From Dehalococcoidia bacterium UBA3254 (GTDB taxonomy: Bacteria > Chloroflexota > Dehalococcoidia > Dehalococcoidales > UBA3254): a DNA stretch of 7,802 bases. Positions 1 to 5,707 of this stretch are shown piece after piece. The notes beneath the pieces are model-generated. The model was not told the origin of the DNA, ran no database searches, and saw only the letters and a program-made list of their open reading frames with translations. The translations under genes and the position numbers were made by a program. The first letter of the stretch is position 1. Each line of letters opens with the position of its first letter. Location: contig DEUU01000268.1 of the NCBI GenBank assembly GCA_002362735.1, positions 1 to 7,802 on the forward strand, read 5' to 3'.

Positions 1-1104
1 TCCAAAGGTTATGTTGTAACCGCCGCTTTCAATCAATATATCCAGGGACAGGGTACTAATCGGCTAAAAGGGTTTACCTTTGCTAATTATGAGGCCGAAA
101 TCGATGCCGGAAGGCCGGTACTTATACAGGTAAGCGGGCATACCATGCTCGGGGTTGGTTATAATACTACAGGTAATATTGTCTACGTGCACGATACCTG
201 GGATTATGCCACTCATCAAATGACCTGGGGTGGAAGCTATGCTGGAATGAAGCATTACGGTGTAACAGTGCTCCGCCTAGCAACGCCGGTGAACCCAGTA
301 GCACCTATAGCGGCCTTCAGCGGCAGCCCGACCAGCGGCACTGCACCCCTGACTGTGAGATTCACCGACCAGTCTACCAACTCACCTACTTCTTGGGCCT
401 GGGACTTTGATAGCAACGGTACCATAGACTCCAACCTCCAGAACCCATCTTATAACTACCCTACTGCAGGAACTTACACAGTCAAACTCACTGCAAGCAA
501 CACCGTAGGCAGCGACAATGAAATCAAAACAAGCTATATTACAGTTAATGCCCCAGTAGCTCCGTTGGCTGTCTTCACCGCTAATCCTACCATTGGCACG
601 GCACCGCTAACGGTTAACTTTACCGACCAATCTACTGGTTCATCTCCCATAACCTATGCCTGGGACTTTAATACCGATGGCACTGTAGACTCTACAGAGC
701 AAAATCCCTCATATACATACAACTCTGCCGGCACCTACACCGTCACGCTCACTGTGACCAATAGTGCGGGAAGCGACGTTGGGACCAAGGATTCCCTTAT
801 CACAGTCAATATAGCGCCGTCTGCTACCATCAATATCATCTCACCTAATGGTGGTGAAATCTGGAACAAGGGCACCAGTATGAACATTACATGGACCTCA
901 CAAAATGTTTCAGGGAACGTAAAAATTGAGTTATCCCGGAACAGCGGCTCTACCTGGACTACTATCGTTTCTAACACAGCTAATGATGGGGGCTATAGCT
1001 GGAAGGTTACCCGTCCCGCAACTACACAGGCCAGGATAAGAATTAGCAGTGTAACTAATTCTGTCATATCCGATATCAGTAACAATGACTTCACTATCAG
1101 GTAA
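1..1104 (+). CDS. Secreted C39-like peptidase with PKD repeats, 3' part
   Basis: The frame is open from base 1 to the TAA at 1102-1104 (367 residues), so the true start lies upstream and the ATG at 145 is internal. Residues 1-95 look like the second half of a C39-type (papain-like) cysteine peptidase domain: GRPVLIQV, then GHTMLGVGY with the candidate catalytic His47, then YVHDTW with Asp65. The catalytic Cys would be outside the window. Two PKD domains follow (about 102-183 and 188-271), each with the PLTV.FTDQST, WDF and AGTYTV.LT signatures. A C-terminal Ig-like domain of the Kre9/KNH type (about 276-367) starts with SPNGGEIW and MNITW. PKD and Kre9-like modules are normally extracytoplasmic and mediate adhesion or spacing, so a secreted or cell-surface protein is inferred. 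No sorting motif or C-terminal membrane anchor is visible. The substrate is unknown. Domain calls are by eye; PKD is the surest. Confidence 0.88.
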   Translation, partial: SKGYVVTAAFNQYIQGQGTNRLKGFTFANYEAEIDAGRPVLIQVSGHTMLGVGYNTTGNIVYVHDTWDYATHQMTWGGSYAGMKHYGVTVLRLATPVNPVAPIAAFSGSPTSGTAPLTVRFTDQSTNSPTSWAWDFDSNGTIDSNLQNPSYNYPTAGTYTVKLTASNTVGSDNEIKTSYITVNAPVAPLAVFTANPTIGTAPLTVNFTDQSTGSSPITYAWDFNTDGTVDSTEQNPSYTYNSAGTYTVTLTVTNSAGSDVGTKDSLITVNIAPSATINIISPNGGEIWNKGTSMNITWTSQNVSGNVKIELSRNSGSTWTTIVSNTANDGGYSWKVTRPATTQARIRISSVTNSVISDISNNDFTIR

Positions 1105-1168
1105 CAAAACTATGATCAAATTTAGAGGTGGATGAGATTATTTTCCTTCGCTTCCTAGATAAAAGACA

Positions 1169-1206
1169 AAGCCCGTCTCAATTCTGAAGCGGGCTTCATC
1201 TTTTTT
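1169..1206 (+). terminator. Rho-independent terminator after the PKD protein
   Basis: Perfect arms AAGCCCG (1169-1175) and CGGGCTT (1190-1196) enclose a 14-nt interval whose inner TCA/TGA bases can pair further. CATC and a run of six T (1201-1206) follow. It lies 65 nt after the stop codon of the PKD protein and in its direction, so it should end that transcript. Confidence 0.85.
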
Positions 1207-1292
1207 CAAAACATATTTAGGTTAGAATCAGTCTCCTTTCGATAGTTTCAGCTACGTTCCGCACGGGCAGTTCCGTAGCCATTTTTCGGTTA

Positions 1293-1321
1293 TTGACAAT
1301 CATATACGATGGGGCTATAAT
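1293..1321 (+). promoter_or_regulatory. Consensus sigma70-type promoter
   Basis: TTGACA (1293-1298) and TATAAT (1316-1321) are both perfect consensus hexamers with an optimal 17-nt spacer. Transcription should start near 1328 and run towards the methyltransferase and membrane protein genes. The -10 box is embedded in a dyad (see the 1311-1329 repeat), which suggests repressor control. Confidence 0.8.
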
Positions 1322-1329
1322 AAAGCCCC
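1311..1329. repeat. Dyad overlapping the -10 box, possible operator
   Basis: GGGGCT (1311-1316) and AGCCCC (1324-1329) are perfect inverted arms around ATAATAA (1317-1323). The dyad covers the -10 hexamer and reaches the expected start site. That is where a repressor operator would sit, or it could form a hairpin at the extreme 5' end of the RNA. The binding protein is unknown. Confidence 0.5.
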
Positions 1330-1554
1330 TAATCTACACTTCTCATTTGGTGGATGGACACCAATTTACTGATTCTTACTCGCCTTTGCCAGTTCCTGGG
1401 TGTGCTTTGCAACGAGTTGTATCGGGTAATAATCCTAATTGGAAAGAAGAAGGAGAGTTGAGGGATACAATCGGAAAGGATTAGTAAGGTCTTTTACATT
1501 AGAGATAGGGACAAGAGTTATTCTTATTGATATTACGGTTGCACGTAAAAGTGC

Positions 1555-1560
1555 AGGAGA
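1555..1560 (+). promoter_or_regulatory. Ribosome binding site of the methyltransferase
   Basis: AGGAGA lies 5 nt before ATG 1566. This favours that ATG over the in-frame TTG at 1527, which would add 13 residues and has no comparable site. Confidence 0.8.
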
Positions 1561-1565
1561 TCGAG

Positions 1566-2186
1566 ATGAGCGAAGAAAAGCGTAAAGTTGAAAGAGAGAA
1601 ACGACCCAAAGAACAACCAAAGCCCAAGCTATTCTCGAGGGTATTTCCTTGGCATGTTTCATTAGCGATTGCAGAACCAATCAGTAGATTATTTGAGCCA
1701 ACTCAAAAACTTATGGGGTTCATAGCACCTTACATTAAGAATGGGCATATAGTGACTGACCTCGGTTGTGGCAGAGGTTATTATACTCTGGCTCTGGCTG
1801 ACCTAGTTGGTCATGATGGAAAAGTTTACGCAGTTGATTTGGACGCAAAGTGTATCCAAGCGTTAAAGAAAAAGGCACATAAAGGCGGCTGTCACAATAT
1901 TGAAGCACATGCTTCGTCTGCGGCGGATGTGGGCTTTATAAAAGATAAGTCCGTGGATTTCGTTCTTTCGAATGGCCTATTGTGTTCCATGTTTGACCAT
2001 AGAAAGTCAGCGGTGAACGAAATAAAACGTATTCTCAAGCCGGGAGGGCACGCATATATTTGCTTGGGATTTGGACCTCCTCTAGGGTATGTCGACAAAT
2101 CGGAATGGGAGAAAATATTAAAAGAATTCAAAGTCGAACGAGGGGGAATTTTCAAGGAAAAGTGGGCTTTAGTGTCCCTAAAATAG
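1566..2186 (+). CDS. Class I SAM-dependent methyltransferase
   Basis: This 206-residue protein has a Rossmann-type methyltransferase core. Motif I is DLGCGRG (about 65-71), the S-adenosylmethionine-binding glycine loop. The acidic end of strand 2 is AVDLD (about 89-93). SVDFVLSNGLL (about 129-139) is the motif IV region and RILKPGG (about 155-161) the post-core motif typical of the Methyltransf_11/25 group. The N-terminal 22 residues are highly charged (Lys/Arg/Glu) and probably flexible. The C-terminus is short, and no separate substrate-recognition domain is visible, so the methyl acceptor cannot be named; a small molecule is more likely than a nucleic acid by family precedent. The start at ATG 1566 is set by AGGAGA 5 nt upstream. 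The gene is first behind the strong promoter at 1293-1321 and lies 53 nt before the membrane protein at 2240, so co-transcription is likely. Confidence 0.88.
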   Translation: MSEEKRKVEREKRPKEQPKPKLFSRVFPWHVSLAIAEPISRLFEPTQKLMGFIAPYIKNGHIVTDLGCGRGYYTLALADLVGHDGKVYAVDLDAKCIQALKKKAHKGGCHNIEAHASSAADVGFIKDKSVDFVLSNGLLCSMFDHRKSAVNEIKRILKPGGHAYICLGFGPPLGYVDKSEWEKILKEFKVERGGIFKEKWALVSLK

Positions 2187-2225
2187 TAGTATTTTGAAAC
2201 ATTAGCTACATGAAGTCATTGTTAC

Positions 2226-2231
2226 GGGAGG
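2226..2231 (+). promoter_or_regulatory. Ribosome binding site that selects a TTG start
   Basis: GGGAGG sits 8 nt before TTG 2240. The paralogous gene downstream has GGAAG exactly 8 nt before its ATG at 2689, so the start is set by comparison and not at ATG 2210, which would lie upstream of this site. Confidence 0.65.
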
Positions 2232-2239
2232 TGTTAAAT

Positions 2240-2539
2240 TTGAGGATTAGTATTCTACCGAAGACTTCGTTGGGTTGGTGGTCGGTTGGCTTATGTGTAG
2301 CTAGTATTCTACTCTTTGCTTTGTTCGTAGTAATCCTTGGTCCTGGACCAGATTACAATATGCCTCTTGCTTATACCTTAACAGGAGTTCTTACGGGCAT
2401 ATCAATAGCCGCTTTTATAACAGGGCTCATTAGTATCATGAAGAGAAAGGAGCTGTCTATTCTTGTCTTTGTGGCCATGGCAATTGGCTTATATAGTCTG
2501 ATAGGCGGGGCTACTTCACTGCTTGGCTTGCAGAAATAA
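2240..2539 (+). CDS. Small three-helix membrane protein, first of a tandem pair
   Basis: The protein has 99 residues when started at TTG 2240 (ATG 2210 would add ten residues absent from the paralog). After a short N-terminus with LPKTSLGWWSVGL (residues 6-18) come three hydrophobic segments at about 15-34, 43-66 and 72-96. The link between the second and third contains TGLISIMKRKELS, giving a positively charged turn. Function is unknown; the sequence shows only an integral membrane protein with no catalytic motif. It is clearly paralogous to the protein at 2689-3006: the N-terminal motif and the TGLISI.K..E.S.LVF block are shared at protein and DNA level. It lies 53 nt after the methyltransferase in the same direction and probably belongs to its transcript. 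The family resembles small membrane proteins I associate with Dehalococcoidia, but that is recollection, not a search. Confidence 0.75.
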   Translation: MRISILPKTSLGWWSVGLCVASILLFALFVVILGPGPDYNMPLAYTLTGVLTGISIAAFITGLISIMKRKELSILVFVAMAIGLYSLIGGATSLLGLQK

Positions 2540-2675
2540 TAGAAATAATAAATGAGGGATATCAAGAGCCTACAGAAACAAACAGATATTTCATAGCTGA
2601 CCTATCGCTCTTTTTATTCTCAATATATGCCTATTACCGCAAGGGACTGTAATCCTGGCATGAGATATTTGGTAT

Positions 2676-2680
2676 GGAAG
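2676..2680 (+). promoter_or_regulatory. Ribosome binding site of the second membrane protein
   Basis: GGAAG ends 8 nt before ATG 2689, the same spacing as in the upstream paralog. Two other in-frame ATGs (2674 and 2683) lie before or inside this site and are less likely starts. Confidence 0.5.
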
Positions 2681-2688
2681 TGATGAAT

Positions 2689-3006
2689 ATGCGGATTATC
2701 ATGCTGCCGAAAACTTCATTGGGTTGGTGGTCGGTCGGTCTAGCTGCCACCTTCATTTTATCCTTCGTATTCGTCCTGGTTTTGAGCTCCAAGAGTGTGT
2801 ATGCCGGTGAATCGGGGCGGTTTTGGTTAGTTGCTCTTATTGCAATCTTTGCCTTTGGTATCTCAGCTTTAGGTTCCTTTGTAACCGGGCTCATCAGTAT
2901 TTTGAAGAATAAGGAGCGGTCTGTTCTTGTTTTCGCGGTGGTGGTGTTATTAGGTCTTTTCATTTTGATAGCCTTAATTTTCGAGATTGGTGAGGTGGTT
3001 TTTTGA
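2689..3006 (+). CDS. Small three-helix membrane protein, second of a tandem pair
   Basis: The protein has 105 residues from ATG 2689. The N-terminus MRIIMLPKTSLGWWSVGL matches the upstream paralog residue for residue in the LPKTSLGWWSVGL block (6-18). Hydrophobic segments lie at about 16-33, 45-72 and 78-99. The second ends in TGLISILKNKERSVLVF, again parallel to the paralog. The loop between segments one and two differs (SSKSVYAGESGRF here), so the copies have diverged mainly outside the N-terminal motif and this block. Function is unknown. The gap after the first copy is 149 nt with no obvious terminator, so read-through from the methyltransferase promoter is possible. The tandem arrangement suggests a local gene duplication. 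No signal peptide cleavage motif or cysteine cluster is visible. Confidence 0.75.
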   Translation: MRIIMLPKTSLGWWSVGLAATFILSFVFVLVLSSKSVYAGESGRFWLVALIAIFAFGISALGSFVTGLISILKNKERSVLVFAVVVLLGLFILIALIFEIGEVVF

Positions 3007-3264
3007 CGTTTCCTTTCTTCTCAAACAAGAGTCCGGTGTCTGTTTCCCAGGGTTCCTGAGTGAATTAAAATCGCCATACAGCTTTACCACTTCCGCTGTT
3101 CTATTGAGATGAGTGTGACGTATTCTTGACATTTATTTTCCACCAAATTCGTACCTATGCACTATAACATAGACAAGGCATACCCATTGTCTTTAGTATA
3201 ACCATATCTACAACGGAGCAAACATCCCTATATTTGTGCAATGGTGATAATATTTGAAACAGTT
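3007..3264. other. Intergenic stretch up to the insertion sequence
   Basis: About 260 nt without a supportable gene. A TTGACA at 3126-3131 has no well-spaced -10 box. I see no strong terminator for the upstream membrane protein gene. The insertion sequence entered here, so no visible gene was broken. Confidence 0.5.
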
Positions 3265-3270
3265 ACTTTC
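3265..3270 (+). repeat. Target site duplication, left copy
   Basis: ACTTTC directly borders the left inverted repeat and is repeated at 4810-4815 immediately outside the right inverted repeat. Confidence 0.8.
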
Positions 3271-3285
3271 TTGGACTTTGGACAA
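3271..3285 (+). repeat. IS terminal inverted repeat, left end
   Basis: TTGGACTTTGGACAA is the exact reverse complement of 4795-4809. This end lies beyond the 3' side of the transposase gene. Confidence 0.88.
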
Positions 3286-3299
3286 AATAGTGCCGTAAA

Positions 3300-3315
3300 C
3301 CCGTTAGCGAACGGG
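3300..3315 (-). terminator. Hairpin between transposase stop and IS end
   Basis: CCCGTT (3300-3305) and AACGGG (3310-3315) form a perfect 6-bp stem with a 4-nt loop (AGCG). It lies 44 nt past the transposase stop codon. Read in the transposase direction it is followed only by TTTACGG, so it is a weak intrinsic terminator at best, or a structural element of the IS end. Confidence 0.4.
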
Positions 3316-3359
3316 GTAAAGTAAGCACCTTAAAAACTGAATCCACGAGACGAAAAAGA

Positions 3360-4754
3360 TCAATTACGCCGGGAATAAATAACGGATTTAGCTGGTCGTA
3401 ATAGAGGAACCTTACTTTTCAGGCGTCCCGGCGAATAACCCCGCCGTTTGGGTAAAGTTGACGGTGTACCGAACTGGCGAATAATGGCTTCAAAGTTACG
3501 CTGAACCATGGCCGGTGTAGAGACCCTATCTTTCAACTCCGGCAAATAACGTTCCCAGGGACGCGGCTGATTACTGGCATATTCCTTAACTATCCATAGT
3601 TGCAGATAAGCCAGATGGACTATTTGCCACCAGTTCTCTTCGTGTCTTACCTCCGGAGTCTGATAATGAGCTAGCAGCAATCTCTGTTTGCCAAAGCGAA
3701 AGAAGTGCTCCATATCATAACGCTGCTGGTAAGCGGAGAATATCTCTTCCAACTTTATTTCCAGTCGTCTTTCTCCCATTATGATTAGCCAAAGGGGATG
3801 AGCGTAAACCTCCTCTCCCTGGCTGCGGAAGAAGCGGATTCGTACCAATCTCACAGGATACTGACGCATTGGCGTTCCATCTGATTGGCTTTTGCCTCGC
3901 ATGAGGAGGTTATCCCAGGCTTCTATCTCAACCCGGTAGACTTGCTTCTTACCATTGGTAAAGGTAGTACTCACTTTAGCATCCGCAGAAGGCCAGGTGG
4001 AAGCCTCTTTTAAGCGTAAGGCGGGTCCGTACCATTTAGGATGCCCTCGGCCGGCTTTAGTGGCTGGAGGCTGACAGTAGAAAACATGATTGGAGCGAAC
4101 CCTGGTAATGATGATCAGGTTAGAAGTGGAAATATTGGCCAATAAGGAATCCGGTTTGCTATAGCTGGAGTCGGCTACCTCAACACATAACTGATTGTGA
4201 AAAGGTAAGGTCTCATCCTGAAGTAAAAGACGAATTTGAAGAGCGCCGACCATCTCTTTATCATCCCCCTTGACGACTCGTCTGTTACTTAGAGGGATTA
4301 CCCAGTTGAAAGACTGGGCAGTTCTTTCCGGTAAGAGGCACACTGAGGAATATTGATGACCAATAGTGATCGGTTTATTGGTCCGGATCGGATTAGGCTG
4401 ATAGACATAGCCTTTATCAGCTAACTTTTTGGCATAGGGACGGGAACAAGCTGTCACATCCAGGCCTAATAACCAGAAAGGTTGTCGGAGAGGATGAGGG
4501 AGATAAGGGGCAGCCAACTGAGCCAGATTCATATGGACCCAGGCTGCTTGATATTCATCCAGACTTTTAAACAGGGAATTATAGTCCCGGCGAAAGCAGG
4601 GGTTAAGGCTTAATTCAACCACTGAACGAGCCTGAGTGTTACTGCTTAAAGCATCCACCAAATCCATTAAGGTATCGTCTCGTTTGTTAAAGTGCTGATG
4701 ATATAATTGTAATCGGAACTGCGAAAAATGATTCGCTATTTTATTTTCGATCAC
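3360..4754 (-). CDS. IS4-type DDE transposase
   Basis: The protein has 464 residues and catalyses cut-and-paste movement of the surrounding element. The RNase H-like DDE triad is visible: Asp99 in LLGLDVT, Asp195 in EVADSSYS and Glu349 in YDMEHFF. Around Glu349 the residues Tyr342, Arg345, Glu349 and Lys356 reproduce exactly the Y-(2)-R-(3)-E-(6)-K signature of the IS4 superfamily. A long insertion between the second Asp and the Glu (about 196-348) is usual for IS4-like enzymes. The start is a GTG (minus strand, 4754) without a strong Shine-Dalgarno site, which fits the low expression typical of transposases. An internal Met30 is an alternative. The frame is complete, the C-terminus is basic, and the gene fills the element. 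It resembles the group NCBI labels NF041680-type putative transposases; this sub-assignment is from memory. Confidence 0.9.
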   Translation of the reverse strand: MIENKIANHFSQFRLQLYHQHFNKRDDTLMDLVDALSSNTQARSVVELSLNPCFRRDYNSLFKSLDEYQAAWVHMNLAQLAAPYLPHPLRQPFWLLGLDVTACSRPYAKKLADKGYVYQPNPIRTNKPITIGHQYSSVCLLPERTAQSFNWVIPLSNRRVVKGDDKEMVGALQIRLLLQDETLPFHNQLCVEVADSSYSKPDSLLANISTSNLIIITRVRSNHVFYCQPPATKAGRGHPKWYGPALRLKEASTWPSADAKVSTTFTNGKKQVYRVEIEAWDNLLMRGKSQSDGTPMRQYPVRLVRIRFFRSQGEEVYAHPLWLIIMGERRLEIKLEEIFSAYQQRYDMEHFFRFGKQRLLLAHYQTPEVRHEENWWQIVHLAYLQLWIVKEYASNQPRPWERYLPELKDRVSTPAMVQRNFEAIIRQFGTPSTLPKRRGYSPGRLKSKVPLLRPAKSVIYSRRN

Positions 4755-4794
4755 AATTTCAGTTTTACGCAGTTCTTTTGTTTTTTACAACTTA

Positions 4795-4809
4795 TTGTCC
4801 AAAGTCCAA
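4795..4809 (-). repeat. IS terminal inverted repeat, right end
   Basis: TTGTCCAAAGTCCAA is the exact complement of the left end. This end lies upstream of the transposase start (40 nt between the repeat and the GTG), so the transposase promoter must be at or near this end. Confidence 0.88.
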
Positions 4810-4815
4810 ACTTTC
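4810..4815 (+). repeat. Target site duplication, right copy
   Basis: ACTTTC directly follows the right inverted repeat and is identical to 3265-3270. Confidence 0.8.
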
Positions 4816-4898
4816 ACTAGTTAGAAATATTTTACATAAAAAACTGAACAGCTATGGTTTTACTCACTTTTACGAGATTATAAATTGGACGGTAAGAT

Positions 4899-5084
4899 GG
4901 AGTTCGAGCCTATGCCAATAGGGGATAAAGCCCCGCTGAAAATATTGAAGATGTAATACGAACTCTCCCCCGTCTCCACCATTTTCAATTTAGCCTCATT
5001 ATTAGGCATTTTTCTTATATCTTCTTTGCCGATTATAAGATTTAGCTTCAAAAGATTAGACGGGGAGGCAGGGGTTCCCGGTCT
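4899..5084 (+). other. Clustered inverted repeats with a tRNA/tmRNA-like CCA end
   Basis: Visible pairings: GGAGTTCG (4899-4906) with CGAACTCT (4959-4966, one wobble pair) enclosing CAATA/TATTG (4916-4920, 4943-4947) and GGGG/CCCC (4921-4924, 4931-4934). CCCCGTCT (4968-4975) pairs with AGACGGGG (5058-5065). A competing local hairpin joins AGAC.GGGA (5058-5066) to TCCC.GTCT (5076-5084). CGTCTCCACCA (4971-4981) matches the usual end of tmRNA (ssrA) genes, and GATTAGACGGGG (5054-5065) differs by one base from the conserved tmRNA 5' GATTCGACGGGG. No regular T-arm precedes the CCA and no tag reading frame was found, so this is not called as ssrA. It could be a tmRNA relic, an unrelated RNA or chance. 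Strand is assumed from the CCA polarity. Confidence 0.3.
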
Positions 5085-5332
5085 CTACCTGAAACAACAT
5101 TGAGTTCCATGTAATTCTTAATCGTTCCATAAGGATTTCTTTTTGAACCCAATTTTTAGATATCTGGTTTAGCTTTGCTATAACTTCTAAGGAACTTTTA
5201 CCTTTTTGGAGATATGGAAATCTTATTTCACGTAATCATCTGGATGTCCACATATACATAAATCAAGATATAAAAGCCAGTAGTTACATTAGCCGAGGTT
5301 GAAATTGAGGTATACAAGCCATTGGGATTTAG

Positions 5333-5533
5333 CACCAGAAAACGGTAGTCATAAGGAACCTACAAAATATTGGAAATGGTAATCGCAGTCTAAAGCAGTT
5401 ACGTCAAACCTCGGAAATACAGGCCAAGAAACAGATTGCCTATTTGATCAACACAGCCGAGCCTGAGATTTTGGTTAATATAGGCGATTCAGAAACTGCG
5501 AGAAAACTGGTAGAGAAGTCTTTGTTCCATTGA
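5333..5533 (+). pseudogene. Possible gene remnant, 66 open codons
   Basis: The frame runs from just after a TAG (5330-5332) to TGA 5531-5533 and contains no ATG or GTG. Its translation is protein-like, with a Lys/Gln-rich helical stretch (SLKQLRQTSEIQAKKQIAYL) followed by EPEILVNIGDSETARKLVEK. It lacks a start and a ribosome binding site, which suggests a truncated remnant of a larger gene. I do not recognise the family. It may instead be a chance open frame. Confidence 0.25.
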
Positions 5534-5707
5534 AGTTATAGGAGTGTATCAACGAATTTATCGGGACAGGCAGGTGAAATAGAACTCTCTCCCATGCATA
5601 ATCGTGATTCTGACAAAGAATAATTATCAGTTCTGGATTGAAGGCCTGTGAACATCGTGGAAACGTGATGAATAGTATCGGTTGGTGACAGTCTTCTTCA
5701 GTCTGGC

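Larger units (their letters stand above)
1207..1565. other. Intergenic/leader region before the methyltransferase
   Basis: No convincing gene is present. It holds an inverted repeat GCTACG (1251-1256)/CGTAGC (1274-1279) with a 17-nt loop followed by five T (1282-1286), which may be a weak second terminator. Next come a consensus promoter (1293-1321), a perfect hairpin TTGGTG/CACCAA (1347-1352 and 1359-1364, 6-nt loop) and the ribosome binding site of the methyltransferase. If the promoter is used, the transcript has a leader of about 235 nt before ATG 1566. I do not recognise a known riboswitch class in it. The 63-codon frame at 1293-1484 would begin at the TTG of the -35 box and has no ribosome binding site. 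Confidence 0.6.
3271..4809 (-). mobile_element. Complete IS4-type insertion sequence, 1539 bp
   Basis: The ends are perfect 15-bp inverted repeats: TTGGACTTTGGACAA at 3271-3285 and its complement at 4795-4809. Each end carries two near-identical 7-mers (TTGGACT, TTGGACA), which may be two transposase contact sites. Both sides are flanked by ACTTTC, a 6-bp target duplication. One transposase gene (minus strand) fills the element, and its frame is unbroken. Intact ends, identical duplication copies and an open gene indicate a fairly recent and possibly still active insertion. The transposase carries the IS4 superfamily signature. I cannot assign a subgroup: the 6-bp duplication is unlike classic IS10/IS50 (9 bp) and closer to what is known for IS1634-like elements. 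Confidence 0.9.
4816..5707. other. About 890 bp without an intact gene
   Basis: No frame here has both a credible start and a useful length. The left part (4899-5084) is rich in inverted repeats and may encode a structured RNA. On the minus strand two short frames without good starts are open: 5228-5359 (43 codons) and 5056-5235 (59 codons, ending in GNPCLPV). They overlap by only a few bases in different frames, so a frameshifted remnant of one gene is possible but unproven. On the plus strand a 66-codon frame (5333-5533) looks like another remnant. From 5534 to 5707 only very short frames exist. The region reads as decayed or non-coding DNA next to a mobile element. Confidence 0.55.

Noticed and set aside
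735..1119. Two minus-strand frames opposite the PKD protein
   Set aside because: They are shadows of the PKD and Kre9-like coding sequence.
1293..1484. 63-codon plus-strand frame
   Set aside because: Its start is the TTG of the -35 box, it has no ribosome binding site, and it is the leader of the downstream gene.
3126..3131. TTGACA as part of a promoter
   Set aside because: The best -10-like hexamers are 20 nt or more away and match poorly; no gene follows before the insertion sequence.
4899..4966. Group I intron inserted in a tmRNA T-loop
   Set aside because: The interval between the paired arms is only about 52 nt, far too short for a group I intron, and no conserved core is visible.
4889..4993. 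Minus-strand frame starting with MVETGES
   Set aside because: This resembles the spurious products often predicted antisense to tmRNA/tRNA 3' ends; the DNA is better explained as structured or relic RNA sequence.
5691..5705. CAGTCT repeated just after the OYE stop codon, considered as a terminator
   Set aside because: It is a direct repeat, not an inverted one, and no T-run follows.
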